Of a stretch of DNA of 20,750 bases, positions 14,598 through 20,750 are shown piece by piece. The stretch's first letter is position 1. Each line of letters starts with the position of its first letter. The stretch is from contig CAJOOE010000094.1 of the NCBI GenBank assembly GCA_905236145.1, positions 1 to 20,750 on the forward strand, read 5' to 3'. The DNA comes from an uncultured Selenomonadaceae bacterium (GTDB lineage Bacteria > Bacillota > Negativicutes > Selenomonadales > Selenomonadaceae). Both the position numbers and the translations under genes were made by a program. The notes below the pieces were generated by a model. That model worked only from the letters and a program-made list of their open reading frames with translations, did not search any database and was not told where the DNA came from.

Positions 14598-15607
14598 AAA
14601 AAGTTTTATTGATTTTTATTCCCCTGATAATTGCGACGGCGGCGGGGTTCGGAGCTTACCGGGCATATTTGCAACTCAGGACTTTGCCGGGAAATTCGAT
14701 AAAAATTATTCGTGCGTCAATTTCCAATCACGACTCGGACACTTTTGAAAAATATGTTGACGTTGACGCGATTTTAAATTCTGCGGCAGACGAGATTTTG
14801 ACGGCTCAAATAAATTCCGGCACAAATTCCACGACTTATTCAATGCAGGATTTGGAAAATCTTTTCAACGCGAGAAAGACGGAATTTTTGCAAGTCGCAC
14901 CGATTGTCCTGCACGAATACATTTTGCACGGTCAATACAAATATCCGGAGCAGATGAACGAAACTTTAAGACAATTTAAAAATTCCGATATAACGTCCTG
15001 CAGAATTTCCGGAATTTCCAAGCCGGTTGCGGACGGCGGTGAGGCGAAGGCGAGAGTCGGATTTTACAACGAGAGTTTGAAATTCAGCTTTGAACTTGAA
15101 ATCACGATGGAGAGAGCGGACAATTCAAACTGGCGGATTGTTTCTGCGACGGGTTTTGAAAATTACCTTGCCGGACTCAATATAGCGATGAAGAAAAAAT
15201 TAAACGCTCTCAACGCTCCGATCCGCGACAAGATGGACGAAATTTTTATCATGAAAAGTTTTGACGCGAGGACGGACGAGGGCGACGCTTACGGATTTTC
15301 CCGGACTCTGAAACTTGCGATAAAAGCCGACGTAAAATCCGAAAAGCCGCTTGCAAGAATTGTCGGAAACGTCATTTTGCAGGGGAGGGACGGAAAAGAG
15401 GGCATTACACCCTTTGCGATAGATATGGCGTATCACCCGCAGGGATTGCAGACTTTTGAAGTGGACAAGATTTTAAATCCGTTTGTGAAAGCCGATTCCG
15501 ACGCGATGAAACACGGCTTGAAGAAATCGGATATTCATATAGAAATTACCGAAATAGATTTTATGGACGGCACGAGTTTGAAACAGCTTGACAAATTGCC
15601 GGACTGA
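14594..15607 (+). CDS. Membrane-anchored protein, DUF2939-like, function unknown
   Basis: This 337-residue protein has one hydrophobic segment (about 3-23, VLLIFIPLIIATAAGFGAY) after Met-Lys-Lys, with no lipobox, so it is probably a signal anchor with the rest outside the cytoplasm. The next part (about 35-60) reads NSIKIIRASISNHDSDTFE and KYVDVDAIL, the pattern of DUF2939 proteins, in which a short helix pair precedes a YVDxDA segment. The C-terminal 120 residues contain a beta-rich stretch and a run around GLKKSDIHIEITEIDF. No catalytic motif is recognised. Start is the ATG overlapping the trmD stop by four bases. It is followed 25 bases later by hypC. Function cannot be given; the DUF2939 link is moderate. 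Confidence 0.7.
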   Translation: MKKVLLIFIPLIIATAAGFGAYRAYLQLRTLPGNSIKIIRASISNHDSDTFEKYVDVDAILNSAADEILTAQINSGTNSTTYSMQDLENLFNARKTEFLQVAPIVLHEYILHGQYKYPEQMNETLRQFKNSDITSCRISGISKPVADGGEAKARVGFYNESLKFSFELEITMERADNSNWRIVSATGFENYLAGLNIAMKKKLNALNAPIRDKMDEIFIMKSFDARTDEGDAYGFSRTLKLAIKADVKSEKPLARIVGNVILQGRDGKEGITPFAIDMAYHPQGLQTFEVDKILNPFVKADSDAMKHGLKKSDIHIEITEIDFMDGTSLKQLDKLPD

Positions 15608-15632
15608 AGTTAAAAAGGACGGTGGAAATAAA

Positions 15633-15872
15633 ATGTGCTTGGCTTTCCCGGCAAAAGTTTTAAACATTGAAGGAAGTTTGGCGACGGTCGAACATTCCGG
15701 GATAAAACGGGCGGCAAGTTTAATGCTCCTGCCCGAGGCGAAAATCGGCGATTATGTTTTGGTTCACGCCGGTTTTGCCATGCAGGTCGTGGAAAAAGAA
15801 GAAGTTGACGAAATTGCCGCACTGAAAGCGGAAATGAACGGCGCACCGCGTACAGTTTACGAACTTCGATAG
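15633..15872 (+). CDS. hypC: Hydrogenase maturation chaperone HypC
   Basis: HypC (79 residues) binds HypD during assembly of the Fe(CN)2CO unit and then escorts the iron to the hydrogenase large-subunit precursor. The hallmark N-terminus MCLAFPAKV is present; Cys2, exposed after Met removal, is the essential ligand. GDYVLVHAGFAMQVV is the conserved core. The ATG at 15633 is fixed by this N-terminus and GGTGG eight bases ahead; the frame is open further upstream without conservation. The TAG stop runs into the SD of gatC. HypE and HypD are encoded upstream on the same strand; no hydrogenase structural gene is in the window. Confidence 0.95.
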   Translation: MCLAFPAKVLNIEGSLATVEHSGIKRAASLMLLPEAKIGDYVLVHAGFAMQVVEKEEVDEIAALKAEMNGAPRTVYELR

Positions 15873-15884
15873 GAGGAATTTTTT

Positions 15885-16175
15885 GTGAAAGTAACAGAAA
15901 AGGACATTAAAACCGTTGCATCTCTGTCGCGACTCAGAATAAATGAGGAGGAATCCGGCGAGGTCATGGAGCAGCTGGACAGATTTTTAAATTACGTCGA
16001 AAATTTGCAATCGGTCGATACTTCAAAAATCGAGCCGACTACTTACGCCCTGCCCATGCAAAATGTTTTTCGCGAGGACGAAGTAAAGCCGTCACTTGAC
16101 AGAGAACTTGCACTTTCAAACGCTCCGCTCAAAGAGGACGGATATTTCAAAGTGCCGCGAGTTTTGGAAGAGTAG
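15885..16175 (+). CDS. gatC: Glutamyl/aspartyl-tRNA amidotransferase subunit C
   Basis: GatC (96 residues) wraps around GatA and GatB and stabilises the complex that converts Glu-tRNA(Gln) or Asp-tRNA(Asn) to the amide form. The sequence follows the family: VTEKDIKTVASLSRLRINEE, then a helix ending LNYVENLQSVDT and PTTYALPMQNVFREDE. The start is GTG, placed by an AGGAGG (15871-15876) eight bases upstream. It lies 12 bases after hypC and 12 bases before gatA, with near-identical SD sequences, so it is cotranscribed with both. Confidence 0.95.
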   Translation: MKVTEKDIKTVASLSRLRINEEESGEVMEQLDRFLNYVENLQSVDTSKIEPTTYALPMQNVFREDEVKPSLDRELALSNAPLKEDGYFKVPRVLEE

Positions 16176-16187
16176 GAGGAATTTAAA

Positions 16188-17642
16188 TTGAGTTTGTATG
16201 AAAAGACCGCACACGAATTGCATGAACTTTTGCAAAATAAAGAGATAAGTGCGACGGATTTGGCGAAAGATTTATTCGCAAGGATTGAGGAAAAGGAAAA
16301 TTCAATCAACGCTTATTTGGAAACGAACAAAGACCGGGCAATTTCTTCGGCAAAAAAAGTTGACGAAAAAATTGCCGCCGGCGAAAAAATTTCTCCGCTC
16401 GAAGGTATACCCTGTGCGATAAAAGACAACATTTGCACGAAGGGAATAAGAACCACCTGTGCATCAAAAATTCTTGAAAACTTTGTCCCGCCTTACGACG
16501 CGACCGTCATGCAAAAATTAAATTCTCAAAACGTCGTTATTTTGGGCAAGGCGAACATGGACGAATTTGCGATGGGCGGCTCAACCGAAAACTCGGGATT
16601 TAAAATCACTCACAACCCGCATGATCTTGAAAGGGTGCCGGGAGGAAGTTCCGGAGGAAGTGCGGCGGCTGTCGCGTCCGGTGAGGCGATTTTTGCACTC
16701 GGCTCCGATACCGGCGGCTCGATTCGTCAGCCGGCAAGTTTTTGCGGAGTCGTGGGAATGAAGCCGACTTACGGCAGAGTTTCCCGCTACGGCTTGGTCG
16801 CTTACGCCTCGTCACTCGACCAGATAGGCCCCATTGCCCGCGATGTCACCGACTGTGCGACGATTTTAAATGCAATTTCCGGACGCGACGAAATGGACTC
16901 CACTTCCGCAAATGCTCCGGTTCCGGATTTTACGCAAAGTTTGAAGTCCGATGTCAAAGGCTTGAAAATCGGATTGCCGAAAGAATATTTTGTAAAAGGC
17001 ATGGATCCGGAAGTCGAAAAGTCCGTCCGTGATACCGTCAAAGTTTATGAAGGACTCGGTGCGGAAATTTCGGAAATAAGTTTGCCGCACACCGAGTACG
17101 CGATCTCCGCTTACTACCTCACAGCTCCGGCAGAGGCGGCGACGAATTTGGAAAGATATGACGGAGTAAGTTACGGGGCAAGGGTGAACGGTGCGGACGT
17201 TGTCGAACTGATGACGAATACACGAACCGAAAAATTCGGCGAAGAAGTCAAACGCAGAATTATTATCGGCAACTATGCTCTTTCCGCCGGATATTACGAC
17301 GCTTATTATTTGAAGGCGTTGAAGGTCAGGACTTTGATTCAAAAAGATTTTACCGACGCTTTCAAAAATGTTGACGTGATAATCGCTCCCACTGCCCCCA
17401 CAGCCGCCTATAGAATCGGTGAAATGATTTCGGATCCGCTGAAAATGTATCTGCAGGACGTTTGCACCGTTCCCCTGAACCTTGCCGGACTGCCGGGAAT
17501 TTCCGTTCCCTGCGGCTTTACTCAAAACAAATTGCCGATCGGGTTCCAGATTATCGGCAAGGCTTTGGACGAGGCAACTTTGATTCGTGCGGCTTACACT
17601 TACGAACAGACGAAAAATCTTGCAAACAAAATTGCAGGGTAA
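16188..17642 (+). CDS. gatA: Glutamyl/aspartyl-tRNA amidotransferase subunit A (glutaminase)
   Basis: GatA hydrolyses glutamine and channels ammonia to GatB for tRNA-dependent amidation. The 484-residue protein, normal length, has the amidase-signature catalytic triad Lys79 (CAIKDN), Ser154 (PGGSSGGSAAAVASG) and Ser178 (GSDTGGSIRQPA), at the same numbers as in the well-studied staphylococcal enzyme. The start is TTG, set by AGGAGGA (16174-16180) seven bases upstream. gatB, which usually follows in a gatCAB operon, is absent; the next gene 19 bases on is an acetyltransferase, followed by a terminator. The complex must therefore use a gatB placed elsewhere on the chromosome. Confidence 0.96.
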   Translation: MSLYEKTAHELHELLQNKEISATDLAKDLFARIEEKENSINAYLETNKDRAISSAKKVDEKIAAGEKISPLEGIPCAIKDNICTKGIRTTCASKILENFVPPYDATVMQKLNSQNVVILGKANMDEFAMGGSTENSGFKITHNPHDLERVPGGSSGGSAAAVASGEAIFALGSDTGGSIRQPASFCGVVGMKPTYGRVSRYGLVAYASSLDQIGPIARDVTDCATILNAISGRDEMDSTSANAPVPDFTQSLKSDVKGLKIGLPKEYFVKGMDPEVEKSVRDTVKVYEGLGAEISEISLPHTEYAISAYYLTAPAEAATNLERYDGVSYGARVNGADVVELMTNTRTEKFGEEVKRRIIIGNYALSAGYYDAYYLKALKVRTLIQKDFTDAFKNVDVIIAPTAPTAAYRIGEMISDPLKMYLQDVCTVPLNLAGLPGISVPCGFTQNKLPIGFQIIGKALDEATLIRAAYTYEQTKNLANKIAG

Positions 17643-17661
17643 AAAAATCCGGCGGTGATAA

Positions 17662-18135
17662 ATGTTGTTCATAATCAGAAAACCCGTTTTTTCGGACATT
17701 GACGAAATGTTTGATCTTATAGAAGGTTACGCAAGCAAAGGAATAATGTTGCCGAAACCTCACAGCGTACTTTATGAAACTCTTCGGGAATTTGTCGTTG
17801 CCGAAGAGCCGGACAGCGGGAAAATTGTCGGGGTCGGAGCACTGCATTTGACTTGGAATGAACTTGCGGAAATCAGATCCGTTGCCGTTCACAGAGATTT
17901 CAACAGATTGGGAATAGGTGCGGGAATTGTGAGCAGACTTTTGAATGAAGGTCGAAGTTTGGGAGTGAAAAAATTTTTTACGCTTACATATCGCCCCGAG
18001 TTTTTTGAATCTCTCGGATTTTTTGAAGTACCCCGCGAATCTCTGCCGCACAAAATTTGGAAAGAATGTATCGACTGCCCGAAATTCGCAAACTGTGACG
18101 AAACAGCTTTGATCTTGGAAGAGAAGGAGTTTTGA
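17662..18135 (+). CDS. argA: Short-form N-acetylglutamate synthase (GNAT acetyltransferase)
   Basis: This 157-residue GNAT protein matches the stand-alone short N-acetylglutamate synthases, which acetylate glutamate with acetyl-CoA as the first step of arginine synthesis. Seen here: the N-terminal IRKP...DIDEMFDLIEGYA pattern, KGIMLPKP, a LHLTW...LAEIRSVAV strand, the acetyl-CoA loop RLGIGAG (82-88), TLTYRPEFFESLGF and the C-terminal LPHKIW plus cysteine cluster CIDCPKFANC (Cys136, 139, 145) that is typical of this subgroup. There is no amino-acid kinase domain, unlike classical ArgA. Start ATG at 17662, with GGCGGTGA just ahead. It is the last gene of the forward string. carB, whose product feeds arginine and pyrimidine synthesis, faces it from the other side of the terminator. 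Confidence 0.82.
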   Translation: MLFIIRKPVFSDIDEMFDLIEGYASKGIMLPKPHSVLYETLREFVVAEEPDSGKIVGVGALHLTWNELAEIRSVAVHRDFNRLGIGAGIVSRLLNEGRSLGVKKFFTLTYRPEFFESLGFFEVPRESLPHKIWKECIDCPKFANCDETALILEEKEF

Positions 18136-18236
18136 CTTTTAACCTCTCTATGCCGGAGCCGGAAGATTCTTGCAAAGTTTGACAGTCAAGCTCCCTTATT
18201 CGCAAAGGGCTGTCCGAAAACCCCTTATGCACCGTA

Positions 18237-18272
18237 AAACCCCCGTTTATCAAAAGCGGGGGTTTGTTTTTT
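18237..18272 (+). terminator. Strong intrinsic terminator between argA and carB
   Basis: AAACCCCCG (18237-18245) pairs perfectly with CGGGGGTTT (18257-18265); up to three further pairs can form inside. It is followed by TGTTTTTT on the plus strand. The minus strand has only TTTT after the stem, so it should stop argA transcription well and carB transcription less well. Confidence 0.9.
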
Positions 18273-18295
18273 AACCGAATAAAATTTATTTTGCT

Positions 18296-20750
18296 TTAAG
18301 CCAATCCGTCACCGCCGCCGACATAGTCCTGAATGGCAAGGGAATATATCAGCCGGCGATCTCTCATAAAGCTCAAGACCCGCATAACTTCCCAAGCCGT
18401 GTCCAAACTTGTAAGGCAGGGTATACCGTGTTCGACCGTTGCCCGGCGAATACGAAAACCGTCCTTTGCAATATGTTTTCCGGGTGCCGGCGTATTTATT
18501 ACCATGTGAATTTTTCCCAGCTTAATCATGTGGATTATGTCGGTACTGCGTTGATGAACTTTTCCGACAAGCTCCGATTCTATTCCGACACTCTCCAGAG
18601 CCTTTGCCGTTCCTTCAGTCGCCGCAAGTTTAAAGCCGAGTTCCGCAAAAGCCTTTGCAAGCTGTTTCATTTCTTCCTTGTCTTTATCCGCAACCGTGAA
18701 CAAAATGCAACCGTCTTTCGGAATATTCATGCCCGCTCCGGTTATCGCCTTGTAAAGTGCACGGGCGTAATGATAATCTATTCCCATGACTTCACCGGTA
18801 GATTTCATTTCCGGTCCGAGCGATATGTCAACGTCCTGCATTTTTGCAAAAGAGAACACCGGAGCTTTGACCGCGACATAGGGTTTCGGCTCGATAAGTC
18901 CCGGATAAAATCCTTGCTCCTGCAAAGTCTTTCCCAACGCCACTTGAGTTGCAACGTTGACCATTTTAATATTTGTGACTTTACTGAGGAAGGGAACAGT
19001 CCGGCTCGAACGCGGATTGACTTCAATAACATAAACCTGCCCGTCCGCGACGACGTACTGAATATTCAAAAGTCCTTTGACGTGCAGAGAAGTTGCAAGG
19101 CGTTTCGTGTAATCGGTTATCGTGTAAATAATTTTTGAGTGGAGAGTTTGCGGAGGATAAACCGCTATACTGTCGCCGGAGTGAACGCCGGCTCTTTCGA
19201 CGTGTTCCATAATTCCCGGAATAACCGTATCCGTCCCGTCGCAAATCGCATCGACTTCGACTTCCGTCCCCTGCATATACCTGTCAACCAAGACAGGGTG
19301 ATCCGGAGTAACTTTGACGGCCCGGCTCATATAATCTCGGAGTTCCTCTTCGTTGTAAACAATTTCCATAGCCCGACCGCCCAAGACGTAGCTGGGACGA
19401 ACCATGACCGGATAACCGATTTCTTCCGCACCGCTTATCGCTTCCTCCAAATTTGTTACGCTTATTCCTCTGGGGCGGGGAATGTTTAATTCCGTCAAAA
19501 CTTCGTCGAATCTCTCGCGATCTTCCGCCCGGTCAATGTCGTCAACCGACGTTCCGAAAATTCTCACTCCGGCATCGGCAAGACTTGCGGCGAGATTTAT
19601 TGCGGTCTGCCCACCGAATTGAACGATAACGCCTTCCGGCTTTTCCTTGTCGATAATATTCAAAACATCTTCCGTCGTCAAAGGCTCAAAGTAAAGTCTG
19701 TCGGAAATGTCAAAGTCTGTTGAAACGGTTTCCGGATTGTTGTTAATTATAATCGCCTCATAGCCCGCCTCACGCAATGCCCAAACCGAATGAACGGAGC
19801 AATAATCAAACTCCACGCCCTGACCTATGCGAATGGGACCGGAACCCAAAACAATGACTTTTTTCCGGTCGCTTATTTCCACCTCATCGACTTCTGCACG
19901 GTAAGTGGAATAGTAGTAAGGAGTAATCGCCTCAAATTCCGCCGCACAGGTATCGACGATTTTATAACAGGGAGTGATACCGTTCTGCAGACGCATGGCA
20001 CGAACTTTTTTGATTTTCTTGCCGGTAATTTCGGAAATTGATATATCGGCAAGTCCTATGTATTTCGCGGCTTTGAGTTGCTTGACTCCGAAGTCTTCCC
20101 GCTTTAATTTATTTTCGACGTCGGTAATGTTTTTAATTTTATTTATGAACCAGCGATCTATTTTTGTAATTTCAAAAATTTCGTCAACCGTCGCAATATT
20201 TCTGCGTAATGCCTCCGCGATTACAAAAATTCTCTCGTCGTTCACCCTTGCAAGCCGGCGTTTGATTTTTTCGTCGTCCCATTCGTCAAGTTTGTCCATG
20301 TGCAGACGATTTACGCCGATCTCCAAACTGCGGACGGCTTTCAAAATTGCACCTTCAAAACTTCTGTCAATGCTCATGACTTCGCCTGTCGCCTTCATCT
20401 GCGTCCCCAAAGTTTTATCGGCATATACAAATTTATCGAAAGGCCAGCGGGGAAATTTTACGACGCAATAATCCAAAGCCGGCTCAAAACAAGCCTTTGT
20501 TTTGTGAGTGACGGCGTTTGTAATTTCGTCCAAAGTAAAGCCGAGTGCAATTTTCGCACTGACTTTTGCTATCGGATAGCCGGTAGCTTTCGACGCAAGA
20601 GCGGACGAACGACTTACACGCGGATTGACTTCGATAACATAATAATTTTGACTTTTCGGATCAAGTGCGTATTGAACATTACAACCGCCTTCTATTCCGA
20701 GTGCGCGAATAATTTTTAAACTTGCCGAACGCAAAAGTTGGTATTCGGTA
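18296..20750 (-). CDS. carB: Carbamoyl phosphate synthase large subunit, 5' end missing
   Basis: CarB makes carbamoyl phosphate from ammonia (delivered by CarA), bicarbonate and two ATP, for arginine and pyrimidine synthesis. The visible 817 or so residues lack roughly the first 250 of a protein of about 1070. The frame is open to the edge (TEYQLLRSASLKIIRALG), so the gene continues. In order: the end of the first ATP-grasp half (EGGCNVQYALDP, VIEVNPRVSRSSALASKATG), the oligomerisation region, the second ATP-grasp half starting VIVLGSGPIRIGQGVEFDY with VIEVNPRSSRTVPFLSKVT, and the C-terminal allosteric MGS-like domain (KLAATEGTAKAL, INTPAPGKHI). It ends GGGDGLA. It converges on argA across a shared terminator. 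carA would be expected just beyond the right edge. Confidence 0.97.
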   Translation of the reverse strand, partial: TEYQLLRSASLKIIRALGIEGGCNVQYALDPKSQNYYVIEVNPRVSRSSALASKATGYPIAKVSAKIALGFTLDEITNAVTHKTKACFEPALDYCVVKFPRWPFDKFVYADKTLGTQMKATGEVMSIDRSFEGAILKAVRSLEIGVNRLHMDKLDEWDDEKIKRRLARVNDERIFVIAEALRRNIATVDEIFEITKIDRWFINKIKNITDVENKLKREDFGVKQLKAAKYIGLADISISEITGKKIKKVRAMRLQNGITPCYKIVDTCAAEFEAITPYYYSTYRAEVDEVEISDRKKVIVLGSGPIRIGQGVEFDYCSVHSVWALREAGYEAIIINNNPETVSTDFDISDRLYFEPLTTEDVLNIIDKEKPEGVIVQFGGQTAINLAASLADAGVRIFGTSVDDIDRAEDRERFDEVLTELNIPRPRGISVTNLEEAISGAEEIGYPVMVRPSYVLGGRAMEIVYNEEELRDYMSRAVKVTPDHPVLVDRYMQGTEVEVDAICDGTDTVIPGIMEHVERAGVHSGDSIAVYPPQTLHSKIIYTITDYTKRLATSLHVKGLLNIQYVVADGQVYVIEVNPRSSRTVPFLSKVTNIKMVNVATQVALGKTLQEQGFYPGLIEPKPYVAVKAPVFSFAKMQDVDISLGPEMKSTGEVMGIDYHYARALYKAITGAGMNIPKDGCILFTVADKDKEEMKQLAKAFAELGFKLAATEGTAKALESVGIESELVGKVHQRSTDIIHMIKLGKIHMVINTPAPGKHIAKDGFRIRRATVEHGIPCLTSLDTAWEVMRVLSFMRDRRLIYSLAIQDYVGGGDGLA

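Noticed and set aside
1273..17447. Repeated GGATCCG and GCCGGA words, considered as DNA-uptake or recognition signals
   Set aside because: They fall mostly in frame as Asp-Pro and Ala-Gly type codons within genes, matching the codon preference. They do not form spaced inverted pairs in gaps.
16866..17699. 277-codon minus-strand frame opposite gatA
   Set aside because: gatA is fully conserved in its own frame here. The antisense frame has no SD, no recognisable domain and an unusual Cys/Phe/Arg-rich composition.
18428..19138. 236-codon plus-strand frame opposite carB
   Set aside because: carB is conserved throughout this stretch on the minus strand. The plus frame has no SD or motif.

Overview
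The window reads as ordinary chromosome from an anaerobic, diderm-type Firmicute, most likely in the Negativicutes (Selenomonadales-like). This is inferred from four things. There are [NiFe]-hydrogenase maturation genes (hypE, hypD, hypC). There is a bacterial GatCAB amidotransferase and a short, stand-alone N-acetylglutamate synthase. Shine-Dalgarno sequences are strong AGGAGG types, with some GTG and TTG starts. At the left edge there is a partial membrane protein that could be an O-antigen ligase-type protein. Base composition is fairly even across the genes, with many AAAATTTT runs. No plasmid, phage or CRISPR signal was seen.

Layout. Positions 1-147 (minus) hold the N-terminus of a membrane protein that leaves the window. 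Positions 148-482 are a gene-poor gap with a promoter candidate facing each way and a perfect hairpin that might be an insertion-sequence relic. Positions 483-2587 carry a cbiT-type methyltransferase followed by dnaA; dnaN does not follow dnaA, and no consensus DnaA box was seen in the flanks. Positions 2723-5806 encode a large membrane-bound hybrid histidine kinase behind a good sigma-70-type promoter. After a 246-base spacer comes a small soluble chemotaxis signalling protein (6053-6583), closed by a clear terminator.

From 6657 to 18135 thirteen genes run in one direction with small gaps or overlaps: hypE, cmk, plsC, a DUF4422-type glycosyltransferase fusion, serA, a comEA-like lipoprotein gene, hypD, trmD, an anchored protein of uncertain family, hypC, gatC, gatA and a short argA. 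The longest gaps are 98, 79 and 68 bases, so most of this is probably one or a few long transcripts. It mixes hydrogenase assembly, nucleotide and lipid synthesis, serine and arginine synthesis, tRNA modification and tRNA-Gln/Asn amidation. A strong terminator at 18237-18272 closes it and separates it from the convergent carB gene (minus), whose 5' end lies beyond the right edge.

Nothing here is a clearly new defence or mobile system. The points most worth a second look are the DnaA with an altered DNA-recognition motif at a non-standard locus, the glycosyltransferase fused to an unrecognised N-terminal half, the lipoprotein form of ComEA, the lone chemotaxis signalling domain beside the hybrid kinase, the interleaved hyp genes, and gatCA without gatB.
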